Shown: one piece after another, positions 35,813-47,458 of the stretch
Layout: each line of letters starts with the position of its first letter
Numbering within the stretch: position 1 is the first letter of the stretch
Program-made: the position numbers and the translations under genes
Notes under the pieces: model-generated
What the model saw: only the letters and a program-made list of their open reading frames with translations
What the model was told of the DNA's origin: nothing
Databases searched by the model: none
Assembly: GCA_020284085.1 (NCBI GenBank)
Contig: JACEVL010000420.1
Coordinates: 1,827,501 to 1,891,500, forward strand
Length of the DNA stretch: 64,000 nt
Reading direction: 5' to 3'
From: Aporrectodea caliginosa
Lineage: Eukaryota; Annelida; Clitellata; Crassiclitellata; Lumbricidae

Positions 35813-36799
35813 ATTACAACATTTCTTAATTAGTATTTGAATCATTTACCTCTATTTGTTCGTCTTTGCCGAATAATAGGTATCTCGGCTTCTGGGTCAC
35901 GCTTCTAAATAGTTCATGAGGTTTCATGTAAACAAATTTGCAAAATGTAGGCCTACATGTAGGCCCACGCGTTGTTCTATAGCAGCCTTAATGTGTCATC
36001 GCAAATTTGGCCTGTATGTTGGCCTGTATGTTGGCCCACACGTTGTGCTCGATCCTGTTTATGTCTGCAGTAGTTCGATCGGGCGAGATCCTTCACCACG
36101 TAGGCTAGGCCTACTTCTACCAGTTTGCATGAGTGTCACGCCCAGAATGGTCTTAATTGGCGCCCCCTTGTTTTAACCAACATGGCTAACGACTGGTGTA
36201 TTTTTGCCGTTTTTAACTCATTTCGTAGCTAGAATCAGGGCAGTTCCTATAGGTAGGCTATGCACAGATTACGCAATTGCCTAAGGGCAACAGTTGTCAG
36301 AGGCGGCAAAATGACAAGATGACACAGTACCATGTAACTCAAAACCAAAATAAGTAAGTTTTTATAATTCAAATTTCTTTTTGTTCACACTGAGAGGTGA
36401 ATTTAATTTTATTTCTTCATGTATAGGCCTACCCTACGCATAACAGCGTTCGTGATTAAGCTCAGCGCTGATGGAACTCAGCCTTTCACAGTCCATGATT
36501 GAGATTTAAGATTATAACCTGAGCCTAATCATCAACCTTTTGCAGGAGTTTTCAGTGTTTAACTTATTGGGGCGAGGGAGGTGAAGGCAAGACGAGGAAT
36601 CGAGATATGATTTGTGAAAAGCAGTGTTTTCGGTTTCAATTGAAAGACCTGGGGAGATAGCAAGACGTGCGGTTTTGGTGAGTTCGTATAGGCCTACTTT
36701 TGTCGTAATAGTGGCGGGAGTTTGTTCCAGAAAGGCCGAACACCTATGGCTATATAATAGAGCGATTTGCAAATTTTAGGGATGAGGTGACGATGGGCG

Positions 36800-37245
36800 G
36801 AAGAGTGTTATTGCAGAAGAGTAGCAGATTGAGCAAATTGGTTGGACCGTGAACAAATGATGGAGTCATGGAGATAGGAGATTGATACGTGTTGTCTATA
36901 GGTGAGTGATATGACTTTATATTCTATTCGTTCAGATATTTTAAGCCAGTGGAGTGAGCTGAGGACAGGTGTTTTGTGGTGGTGTTTGGGGACCTTGGCA
37001 CGGGTGAGGGCATTCTCGATGGCTTGGAGTCGGTTAACTTGGGTGATATCTACGTTGAGAAAGAGAGAATTGCAGTAGTATAATTTAGCGTGAACTATAG
37101 GTGCAGTTTTGAAGTCGAGCATATATAAGGCGGATTCTGCGAAGGTCGCGGATATGCATAAGCAGGAGCGGGAAAGATGGATGATGTGATCGGAGAGGCT
37201 AAAATTTTGGTCAAAACTAACACCTAGGTTGCGGACAAGAGTCCT
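36800..37245 (-). mobile_element. L2-like LINE fragment beside minisatellite (unit D)
   Basis: A minus-strand frame contains YYCNSLFLNVDITQVNRLQAI, TPVLSSLHWLKISERIEYKV and SLTYR, the conserved C-terminal region of L2-type reverse transcriptases. The homologous stretch also precedes the satellite in unit C (15127-15440). Confidence 0.75.
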
Positions 37246-37264
37246 CTACATCATAATCCCCACG

Positions 37265-37535
37265 AACGTTAAGTCAAAGATCCGTTAATCCTCGACTGAA
37301 GCAAGAGCCACTCCCTAAACCAAGAACCACTACCTGAACCAAGAGCCACCCCTAAACTAAGAACCACTACCTAAACCAAGAACCACAACCTAACTCAAGA
37401 ACCACTCCCTAAACCCCGAACCACCCTTAAACCAAGAGCCAACCCTAAACCAAAACCAATACCTAAACCAAGGACCACTCCCCAACACACGAACCACAAC
37501 CTAAACCACGAACCGCTACCAAAAGCAAGAACCCT
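37265..37535 (+). repeat. 19-bp minisatellite, degenerate copy (unit D)
   Basis: About 13 diverged units of CCTAAACCAAGAACCACTC with substitutions in nearly every copy, in contrast to the homogeneous array of unit C. The following 37536-38279 is the downstream flank of SDR copy D, with a probable poly(A) signal at 38009-38014 (minus) and a GTCTGTCT-type tract at 38140-38200. Confidence 0.85.
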
Positions 37536-39394
37536 CCACGTGGAATTGGCTGAATCAATGGAATGGAAGAACAAGCCCCCACTCTGGCCGACTTATATAG
37601 AAGAAACACAGAAGTCACTCAAAACTGTACAATAAACCCATCACTTCTGGCAGGCGTGGGATATGCCCCCCCCCACTTTAGTAGACGTCACTGGACTGGA
37701 TTAGGATTCCATCCATAGACACAACAGCCGAAGTCAAGTTCGGCTGTGTTTCTTTTACACGTGAGACTCCAAGACTCAACGTGCGTTCTTCCAGTCTCCG
37801 GCTCACCTCCGGGTAGGCATATATACCTCCACCTCAGCTCCAGTACATCCAATAACCCCAGGACTGGGGAAGACGAAGTCTAGGGGAAGTTAAGCGCTTC
37901 TCCAACTTTCAATACATCCATTCATTGATCAGACACCTGGCGACTGACTTGAGACCCTCTAAGAGTCGACCTCCTTTACGTTCGCCGTGAAAAACACAGT
38001 TAAAATCATTTATTCAAAAAGAACAGACGAGGCGCACCAGATGAATGTGACGAATGAAGAGCATTGTAACAAGTAACATAAGTACCCTTTTAATGCATCC
38101 ATCATAAAACAACCAGTTGAACAATTGTTGTCAGTCAGTCAGTCAGTCCGTCCGTCCGTCCATCCGTCTGTCTGTCTGTCTGTCTCTGTCTGTCTGTATC
38201 TATATGTAGAGTCTACTGACTACATGTATATAGTTTGAGTATTCTCTTAGCGTCAGTCTTTTAGAAACCGCTCCGAAACTTAAGAAGGAAGCACAATAGA
38301 TAGAACCCAGTCGGAGAACCATTCGGGCATCATCTGGACGCACATGTGAAACTTTGCATCAATTCCGACGAGGTATCTGGCTCTTGGAAAGACTCCGAAC
38401 AAGGCATGTTAGTAGTAATCAATATACCGTTATCAGAATAATCTATAATTAGCTACCATTATTAATATCCGTTTTGGACACCAGTTTGGGTACGAATACA
38501 TGGTCAAAGGTCAAACGACCGCCTCAGGCAAAACAGACACCCATTAAATTTGGCCAAGGGTTGCGCGGGTGGGGCGTGCGTGTGCCCTCCCCCTCCCCTT
38601 CCAAAGTGGCAATTATTTTTGGGTGTGAGCCACTGCAGGTGCCTACATCAAATTTAGACCCCTTTGGGTGTGAGCCACAGCAGCTGCCTACATCAAATTT
38701 AGACCCCTCCATTGGCGCTACAAGGGCTTTGAATATTCCTTAAACACAAATTGAGAGGTTTTTGTAATACATGTAACCAACTTGCATATTCTTTTGGGCC
38801 GTTCATTGGGGGGCATATTATTTTGTGCTACCGAATTTACACTTAGGGAGGAAGGGAGAGCCCTGCTAGGCAATTTTACGTGGCCACTCCATTTACACTT
38901 AGGCCAACTTTAAGTGTGGAGGCCACTTTCGCAACGAATATTTAGTACTGGCATCTTGTTTTGAACAGTACAAGCATTTACTCTTATACCTCAAGCTCAT
39001 GTATTTAGCTTGAATTATAGAAAGAGGGGCGGAATTAGGGTTAACTAGGGTCAACTAGGGTTAAGTAGGGTTCGCATAAAGAAGTGTTTAGTGAGTTCAC
39101 ACACAGCCACAAACCCTTGTAGTTAGTTTGAATTATAGAAAGAGGGGCTCTTGAAGGCGTAGCAAACATTCGCTTACTTAAAACTTGGATAAGTTCTCAG
39201 TCAATTTGAAAACTGAGCTTTTCTCATTGATTATTGAGCATTAAAATTAGCTTCATAGGTTTACTCTAGCCAACAGGAGGTTGATTCGACTTGCAATTTT
39301 GAAAGACGGCACACAACTCTTGGTATTTGATTTTGAAAGACGATACAGAGCTCTTGGCATTTCATTTCGCGGTTTTCAAAATTTTAAGTTCTGA

Positions 39395-40165
39395 ACTTCT
39401 CATTTGCTACTTTAAAATTTCAGACCTGGTGGTTTTCAAAATTTTAATCTTCTGATCTTCTTCATTGCAACTTTAATTTCAGACCTGGTGGTTTTCAAAA
39501 TTTTAATTTCTGATCTTCTTCATTGCAACTTTAAAATTTCTTATCTTCTCGATTGCAAATTTAAAATTTCTGAACTTCTTCATTGCAACTTTAAAATTTC
39601 TGATCTTCTCGTTTACAAATTTAAAATTTCTGAACTTCTTCACTGCAAGTTTAACATTTCTGATCTTCTCGTTTGCAAATTTAAAATTTCTGAACTTCTT
39701 CATTGCAAGTTTAACATTTCTGATCTTCTCGTTTGCAAATTTAAAATTTCTGATCTTCGCGTTTGCGAATTTAAAATTTCTGATCTTCTCGTTTGCGAAT
39801 TTAAAATTTCTGATCTTCTCGTTTGCAAATTTAAAAGTTCGGAACTTCTTCATCGCAACTTTAAAATTTGAGATCTTCTCGTTTGCAACTTTAAAATTTC
39901 GGATCTTCTCGTTTGGCAAATTTAAAATTTCTGTTTGCAAATTTAAAAGTTCGGAACTTCTTCATTGCAACATTAAAATTTGTGATCTTCTCATTTGCAA
40001 CTTTAAACTTTGAGATCTTCTCCTTTGCAACTTTAAAATTTCTGATCTTCGCATTTGCGAATTTAAAATTTCTGATCATCTCATTTGCAACTTTAAAATT
40101 TGAGATCTTCTCGTTTGCAACTTTAAAATTTCGAATCTTCTCGTTTGGCAAATTTAAAATTTAAG
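39395..40165. repeat. 30-bp tandem repeats in left arm of the foldback element
   Basis: About 25 units of the type AAATTTTAAATTTGCAAACG with AGAAGATCAG (minus strand). Two unit types alternate (GAAGATCAG and GAAGTTCAG or GAAGTTCCG). Because 30 is a multiple of three the arrays read as long open frames (ANEKIRNFKF repeats), which is probably incidental. Confidence 0.92.
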
Positions 40166-41095
40166 AACAGGTGGTTTTCCATCCTTTACATTTCACTCCT
40201 TGTGGATTGTAAATTTAAAATTTCAGAATTTCAGCTTTGCATCGCTTAGCTTTCAGACTTTTAGATATCTCAGTTTGGTATGAGGGTGTCTTCTTTGAAA
40301 AGTTGCTGACAGTGAGTTAAAAATGTGATCTTTTAATGGACTCATCATTTTTCAAAGTTACATGAACGAGAGAAACTCACAAATTTTAGATCCAGAAACG
40401 GAGGCGAACTGGGCAAACTTAAGATTGTAGCTTGTATGGCACCATTTAAGACGAATTGCTCATCGAATTCACTTAGCTGAAAATAAGCGAATGAATGAAA
40501 GCCTGTACAGGCCTTCTATTAGTTTTGGAAAGCTAAAGAGGAACGGCTATGAGATTGGTAATGTTGCATCTCTTAGGTTGAGCAATGGTATTTTTCTTAC
40601 TAAACCTCAAACTTGTGCGGTTTCAAGTGTTTCAAAATGAAGGTTTTAATCTATTTGCCTGTCGTTGTGTGCTTGCGCGCAGAAGAGTGGCCGCGAAGCT
40701 GCCACTCTGTTACGGCGGTGGAGACGGCGGCGGCGGCGGCATGGGCCTCCCAGATCTTACCAATATCCATGGGCGACCATGTCGCTTTCACACTGAGAAC
40801 ATGTCCAAGTCTTTTAATTTTGGAGTTTATACTGCAAACAGAGTATCTTCAGAAAGAAGTCAACTGAGAGATGCGAACTTGAAACGTTGAACTGTGCATT
40901 ACAGAAACATTCAACTCAGCTGCGAATGCAAAGTTGTGAAAACGGAAAGATAGAAACCATTGCAACATGATTAAATTTGCATCTTCAGCACTCGTTTGTT
41001 TGAGAGACGCTTTAAAGTTGAAATTTCTTACTCTCGTGATCATTATACGATGACCAGTCAACGATTCGATATATATTTCTCAACTGTATGCAAAA

Positions 41096-41482
41096 ATGTG
41101 TTTTAAGCAAGACATGGAGGAGTTTAGCAAGATGTGTGAGCAATCATCGAATGATAATTGTCATATCGGTGTAGACAAAATCAAAGGCAATGATGAGCAT
41201 ATATTAATGTTGTCTGATCTTGTTCGTATGCAGCCTTGTCATTTCGAGGTCTGTGGAAATTATGGGAGTATATGTGAAATTTGCATGGCAGAAGCTGAGC
41301 GAAAGGAAGAGAAATCAACGAACTATCGTCTATTAACTCTTAAGCCTGAGTCGAAAATGTTTAAAACGTCTATGATTTGTAGAAAATGCAAATCGAATAA
41401 TGTAGAAATTCTGGCGTTGCGCACAAGTCGTAACCTGTTCAACATGCACAGCCATTTACATAAGGGCCCATTGAGTGGCTAA
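41096..41482 (+). CDS. Unknown 128-aa cysteine-containing protein in the loop of the foldback element
   Basis: This is the only substantial ORF in the unique loop. It starts MCFKQDMEEFSKMCEQ and is acidic at first. It carries CHFEVCGNYGSICEICMAE (cysteines at C-x4-C-x6-C-x2-C spacing) and later MICRKCKSNNVEILALRTSR. The last segment looks like the first half of a zinc ribbon of the TFIIS type (CxxC, then a hydrophobic/LRTSR strand), but the second CxxC is missing. No domain can be assigned with confidence. It could be a captured host or viral gene piece, or a remnant of the parent element's coding region. Confidence 0.45.
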   Translation: MCFKQDMEEFSKMCEQSSNDNCHIGVDKIKGNDEHILMLSDLVRMQPCHFEVCGNYGSICEICMAEAERKEEKSTNYRLLTLKPESKMFKTSMICRKCKSNNVEILALRTSRNLFNMHSHLHKGPLSG

Positions 41483-42894
41483 AGGGTTGTCGAAACCCTC
41501 AGAATATTCATGGTTTAATATTATACCGTTGGTTTGTTCTGAACAAACCAAGACGAGCACAACTTCATTAAAATTTTAATCACATATACTCGTTTCTTCG
41601 CTTATGCACAATAGCACTAGGCTAAACTCTTCTTCTTCTTAGACGTTCTATCATTGCGTCTGTATAGGCATAAGCTACAGCTACTACACTTAAACAGGCT
41701 CACAAAAAGTTCTTATAAGTTCTAATCCTACACCTTTGTGGGGCACACACAATTCCCATAAACACCTTTGATTAATGGCAGCGACCAACTCATACTCATC
41801 CAAAACTGATAGCGGCTTTGAGTTGAGTGGTGAGCGAGCCAACGCTCCATGTGCATTAAAGCTGCTGCCACAGCTGCTATTCAGAATGCTCATGCTGCTG
41901 CTTCTACAGTTGCAGCTTCTACAACCGCTCCTAGAGCACTCGCTCCAAAAATGAAGAGTCTATGAAAGTTTGTGTACGCTCATGGTTGCAAAAATAGACT
42001 TAAAGTTCAGCGCAACCAACCCTGTCGCTAATGGAAAAGGATTAATGCATACCATTTCTATTGGTCATTTGTAATTTGTTAAGTTCAGTTTAAAAATGCA
42101 TGCCAACTCCTCTTGAAGTTGCTAGCAACTGAGTTGAATGTTTCTGTAATGCACAGTTCAACGTTTCAAGTTCGCATCTCTCAGTTGACTTCTTTCTGAA
42201 GATACTCTGTTTGCAGTATAAACTCCAAAATTAAAAGACTTGGACATGTTCTCAGTGTGAAAGCGACATGGTCGCCCATGGATATTGGTAAGATCTGGGA
42301 GGCCCATGCCGCCGCCGCCGCCGTCTCCACCGCCGTAACAGAGTGGCAGCTTCGCGGCCACTCTTCTGTGCGCAAGCACACAACGACAGGCAAATAGATT
42401 AAAACCTTCATTTTGAAACACTTGAAACCGCACAAGTTTGAGGTTTAGTAAGAAAAATACCATTGCTCAACCTAAGAGATGCAACATTACCAATCTCATA
42501 GCCGTTCCTCTTTAGCTTTCCAAAACTAATAGAAGGCCTGTACAGGCTTTCATTCATTCGCTTATTTTCAGCTAAGTGAATTCGATGAGCAATTCGTCTT
42601 AAATGGTGCCATACAAGCTACAATCTTAAGTTTGCCCAGTTCGCCTCCGTTTCTGGATCTAAAATTTGTGAGTTTCTCTCGTTCATGTAACTTTGAAAAA
42701 TGATGAGTCCATTAAAAGATCACATTTTTAACTCACTGTCAGCAACTTTTCAAAGAAGACACCCTCATACCAAACTGAGATATCTAAAAGTCTGAAAGCT
42801 AAGCGATGCAAAGCTGAAATTCTGAAATTTTAAATTTACAATCCACAAGGAGTGAAATGTAAAGGATGGAAAACCACCTGTTCTTAAATTTTAA

Positions 42895-43590
42895 ATTTGC
42901 CAAACGAGAAGATTCGAAATTTTAAAGTTGCAAACGAGAAGATCTCAAATTTTAAAGTTGCAAATGAGATGATCAGAAATTTTAAATTCGCAAATGCGAA
43001 GATCAGAAATTTTAAAGTTGCAAAGGAGAAGATCTCAAAGTTTAAAGTTGCAAATGAGAAGATCACAAATTTTAATGTTGCAATGAAGAAGTTCCGAACT
43101 TTTAAATTTGCAAACAGAAATTTTAAATTTGCCAAACGAGAAGATCCGAAATTTTAAAGTTGCAAACGAGAAGATCTCAAATTTTAAAGTTGCGATGAAG
43201 AAGTTCCGAACTTTTAAATTTGCAAACGAGAAGATCAGAAATTTTAAATTCGCAAACGAGAAGATCAGAAATTTTAAATTCGCAAACGCGAAGATCAGAA
43301 ATTTTAAATTTGCAAACGAGAAGATCAGAAATGTTAAACTTGCAATGAAGAAGTTCAGAAATTTTAAATTTGCAAACGAGAAGATCAGAAATGTTAAACT
43401 TGCAATGAAGAAGTTCAGAAATTTTAAATTTGTAAACGAGAAGATCAGAAATTTTAAAGTTGCAATGAAGAAGTTCAGAAATTTTAAATTTGCAATCGAG
43501 AAGATAAGAAATTTTAAAGTTGCAATGAAGAAGATCAGAAATTAAAATTTTGAAAACCACCAGGTCTGAAATTTTAAAGTAGCAAATGAG
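42895..43590. repeat. 30-bp tandem repeats in right arm of the foldback element
   Basis: Inverted counterpart of 39395-40165 with the same order of unit variants. That shows the arms are copies of each other rather than independently amplified arrays. One 60-base segment present in the left arm (about 39422-39481) is absent here. Confidence 0.92.
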
Positions 43591-44659
43591 AAGTTCAGAA
43601 CTTAAAATTTTGAAAACCGCGAAATGAAATGCCAAGAGCTCTGTATCGTCTTTCAAAATCAAATACCAAGAGTTGTGTGCCGTCTTTCAAAATTGCAAGT
43701 CGAATCAACCTCCTGTTGGCTAGAGTAAACCTATGAAGCTAATTTTAATGCTCAATAATCAATGAGAAAAGCTCAGTTTTCAAATTGACTGAGAACTTAT
43801 CCAAGTTTTAAGTAAGCGAATGTTTGCTACGCCTTCAAGAGCCCCTCTTTCTATAATTCAAACTAACTACAAGGGTTTGTGGCTGTGTGTGAACTCACTA
43901 AACACTTCTTTATGCGAACCCTACTTAACCCTAGTTGACCCTAGTTAACCCTAATTCCGCCCCTCTTTCTATAATTCAAGCTAAATACATGAGCTTGAGG
44001 TATAAGAGTAAATGCTTGTACTGTTCAAAACAAGATGCCAGTACTAAATATTCGTTGCGAAAGTGGCCTCCACACTTAAAGTTGGCCTAAGTGTAAATGG
44101 AGTGGCCACGTAAAATTGCCTAGCAGGGCTCTCCCTTCCTCCCTAAGTGTAAATTCGGTAGCACAAAATAATATGCCCCCCAATGAAAGGCCCAAAAGAA
44201 TATGCAAGTTGGTTACATGTATTACAAAAACCTCTCAATTTGTGTTTAAGGAATATTCAAAGCCCTTGTAGCGCCAATGGAGGGGTCTAAATTTGATGTA
44301 GGCAGCTGCTGTGGCTCACACCCAAAGGGGTCTAAATTTGATGTAGGCACCTGCAGTGGCTCACACCCAAAAATAATTGCCACTTTGGAAGGGGAGGGGT
44401 AGGCACACGCACGCCCCACCCGCGCAACCCTTGTCCAAATTTAATGGGTGTCTGTTTTGCCTGAGGCGGTCGTTTGACCTTTGACCATGTATTCGTACCC
44501 AAACTGGTGTCCAAAACGGATATTAATAATGGTAGCTAATTATAGATTATTCTGATAACGGTATATTGATTACTACTCATGTTCGTAGGCGTCTATGACG
44601 TCATCAATTCCAGAAAAAGGCCGTGTACCGGACAGTTGCCCAGATAAGATCTTTCGATC

Positions 44660-45066
44660 TGAATTGAGAAAACAACAACATTTATATAAATAACGACATA
44701 GCCTATAAATTTTACTGAAAATATAACTGCTTTATTGCAGTGACTTTCTGCAAATTAAGATGGCTCATAACTTCAATCGTGTTTCAGTTAAGGCCTAAGG
44801 TATTTCGCGAAAACGCTGCTTATCTGCAGTTACGCCGGACAGGTGTCGATTTTGAATTCCCGATTCTCTCTATTTGGGTTGACACTTGACAGTCCCTCCA
44901 GCACGCTAACTAATTGACAATGGCGCACCAAGTAGCGCTGAAATGTTGCTGGAACTAAGTGTTACATATGCTTCCAATATGCGCTCCAAAGCTACAGCGT
45001 TAAAAACGTGTTGCAAGTTAGTCGAGCTCTCACAAAAACAGACAAAAACTGAAATTTAACTCTGAC
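44660..45066. other. Intron 3 of SDR copy D
   Basis: Short non-coding intron similar to intron 3 of copies A-C. No inserted element is seen. Confidence 0.6.
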
Positions 45067-45394
45067 CTCTCTTCAATGCCTCATCAATGTCTTCTCCGGA
45101 GGAATAAATCCGACCTTCAGACTGGGCCTGTCTCCAGACGACTTCGAATTCCTTTAAGACTTTCTCCGTGTCCCTAATGTTAGTTTTGACGGCTCCAGGC
45201 TCAATTATAAGAACCTTACAACCAGATGCACGAAGAGTTCGTCTGCAAAGATTGCAAAGCATGCCACAAATTAAAATATTATATTAGACACTAAAAGATC
45301 ATTTTAAAAATATATACAACTAGACGTTTCTACCCGGCTTTGCCCAGGTTTTCCCCACGCGTAATTTTTAACGGCTGCAAGTAAAGGCTACTTA

Positions 45395-46340
45395 CTTATC
45401 AATCAATCAATCAATCGTTTATTGTTCCCAGTACAACCAACATAATGACACTTAACACAGTAACCAGTAACATTGCAAGGGATACAACAGGAAGACCCAG
45501 AAGGGACCATGGTCCCGCTTATTAGGGTCACCTTGTACCATGAGACAAATGTAGAATGACAAATGATTGACCGTTATAAGTCCAACTGGACTATGAAGCA
45601 TAAAGAGAACCGTAATGTAAAATAAAGACAAAAACCTTAACTAGTAAACAGAACTGAAATTTAACCAGAACCGTAATGAAAATTAAGACAAAAACCTTAA
45701 CTAGTAAACAGAACTGAAAAATGTAAGCAAAACCGTAATGTAAAAATTAAGACAAAAACCTTAACTAGTAAACAGAACTGAAAATTTAAGCAGAACCGTA
45801 ATGTCAAAATTAAGACAAAACCTTAACTAGTAAACAAAACTGAAAATTTAAGCAGAACCGTAAAGAAAAATTAAGACAAAACCTTGACTAGTAATGCAGA
45901 ACCGTATTGCAATTAAAGACAAAAACCTTAACTATTAAAGCAGAATATCATATGGTATTTATTCATTTTGATCGATTAAGTATGCACGTACTGATTTTTT
46001 AAATGATGACAGATTAGGCAAGCTACGGATAGCATGGGATAGACTATTCCAAACAGAAGGTCCGACACATTTAATTGAGAACAGTCGAGAGTTAGTGCGA
46101 GCAAAATTCCCTCTGTAAGCACCCCGCGATCTAGTATTGTGATCGTGAAGGTCAGACGTACTAGAAAAATAGCCTGCAAAGGCACAGGGGAGTAAATTAT
46201 GAGTAAAGCGAAACATAAATTCACTAATCTGTAATTTATTAATTTGTTCAACAGGCAAAATATTAAAGTCATGAAAAATTGGATTAGTATGAGAATTAAA
46301 GGAGCTACCTGCGATGATGCGTACAGCCCGCTACTTACTC
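45395..46340 (-). mobile_element. LINE 3' end with 60-bp repeats in its 3' UTR and (AATC)n tail
   Basis: The minus-strand frame 46258-45959 encodes the C-terminal RT region: INKLQISEFMFRFTHNLLP, HDHNTRSRGAYRGNF, FSIKCVGPSVWNSLSHAIR and a FKKSVRAYLI end with a natural stop. The 3' UTR contains about six to seven units (45590-45945) of a roughly 60-bp repeat with TTAAGACAAAAACCTTAACTAG. The 3' tail is the ATCAATCAATCAATC run at about 45399-45415. Confidence 0.82.
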
Positions 46341-46971
46341 TATATGCTGAAGGGCTTCAAATATTTTAAATGTCCACATATCTGACCGATATTTAGAGGT
46401 AAAATAGTTTTCCCCCGTGTATTTGAATTTTATTACCTGTGACTCAGCTGCTGCCTCGTTTAGCAAAAATAATAATGAGTTGAAATAGTACCGCACGGGT
46501 TATCTCTACCTTATATAGCCCTATTATTTGTTTCCCGGGCTAAATATAAATAGTGTAGGTGGGTGGAAAAAGGCACTAAGTGCAAAAAAGTGATTTCTCA
46601 GAAACTCGCTTTGAAAGTTGACAAAAATTTTTTCGCAGATATACCACGGAGTGAGCTAAAAGAATGCATAGAAGCCATTGAACTTCCATTTCATGCAAAA
46701 CCACGCAAAGTATTAGTGTTAAACATAACAATCAACAGAAGTCAGTTGTTACTGTCACAACATTATTCTTTGTACATCATTATAACAATACAACTTACTG
46801 CAAATATTGCATAAAGTTATCATGTAACAAAGAAACATTACAGAGTCAGTATAACATATCAAAAGACAATGTACTGTTAATATTGCAAAATGCTATCATG
46901 TTAGAAATAAACATAACAGAGTCATGTTATTCTTACGTAATGATATCAATATCAATGTCATCATTCTCTAC

Positions 46972-47457
46972 CTAGTAATCCAAATGAGATTCATCAGAGT
47001 CGTCCGAAAGTAATGTACTAGAAGTAGTTTCAATCTTATTCAAGAAATCAGTGTAGAAAGATCGATTGTGAGATTTCACATACGGCAGTAACGATAAAAC
47101 ATCTTTTTTCTTTAAATCCGATACTCCCTTCATGACCTCACACGGCATGTTTTCAAACAAATCTTGACTAAGATTTTTTTTCCGCATTAGATGAAATGAT
47201 TTCCCATTAACCATACCGTAATTTTTGTGCACAACAATAGAGCCATCTGTGTTATAAATCAAAATAGCAGCTTTCGAAATTTCAAGATTGCATGTGCTCT
47301 TGAAATGCGGCTTCAATACTGCTTCAAAATCTTTAACTTCTCCATTTCTTTTGAAAGCACTGTCTTTTGCAGCAGTTCTCGACTGGTATGAACGTTTGTG
47401 CCGGAACGAGCTCCTGTGATCGAGTGCGATATGCCAGGCCCTGATAATCAAAACCAT
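46972..47457 (-). pseudogene. C-terminal part of a transposon protein (161 codons)
   Basis: It reads FEAVLKPHFKSTCNLEISKAA, then GKSFHLMRKKNLSQDLFENM and KKKDVLSLLPYVKSHNRSFYTDFL, and ends with an acidic tail. The block 'KKKDvLsLLPyi...FYtdfL' is the conserved C-terminus of the unclassified transposon family to which the HPELWK fragment belongs. The enzyme core between the two parts is missing, so this is a remnant. Confidence 0.5.
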
Positions 47458-47458
47458 A

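Larger units (their letters stand above)
29985..36560. pseudogene. Ghost SDR unit: both flanks of the duplicated unit, gene body deleted
   Basis: Positions 30110-30490 and 31215-31320 match 463-960 of unit A. 34645-35130 matches about 1085-1420 (downstream of the SDR gene). From about 35135 the sequence jumps directly to the equivalent of 5480 and follows the upstream region to 6660 (matching 35135-36560). The four exons and introns that should lie between, about 4 kb, are absent. The missing CAGGTGTCAA MITE groups this unit with A rather than B, C or D. The unit was later enlarged by a LINE (30550-31217), a roughly 3.3-kb insertion (about 31320-34640) and smaller elements. Confidence 0.75.
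38411..44577. mobile_element. Giant foldback (palindromic) transposable element, 6167 bp
   Basis: The left arm (38411-40919) and right arm (44577-42129) are inverted copies that match base for base apart from a few substitutions and one extra 60-base segment in the left arm. The ends are AGTAGTAATCAATATACCG and its complement. A perfect 6-bp duplication, CATGTT, flanks it (38405-38410 and 44578-44583). The paralogous exons show the uninterrupted site (GGCGTGTTCGTAGG). The arms include 30-bp tandem repeats; the loop (40920-42128) is unique and holds one ORF. No recognisable transposase is present. A 6-bp duplication and 5'-AG ends are compatible with a non-autonomous derivative of Polinton/Maverick type, but the architecture is that of Foldback elements. 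The family is unassigned. Confidence 0.93.

Noticed and set aside
40585..40890. 101-codon ORF present in both arms of the palindrome (also 42158-42463)
   Set aside because: It is Gly-rich over a GGCGGC run with no recognisable motif, and overlapping frames are open too. It could be real, but nothing beyond length supports it.
39488..43662. Long repetitive ORFs (ANEKIRNFKF / CKFKISDLL repeats) as a structural protein
   Set aside because: Open frames appear on both strands and in both arms simply because the repeat period is 30 bases and the unit lacks stops in several frames. No start context or non-repetitive domain supports translation.
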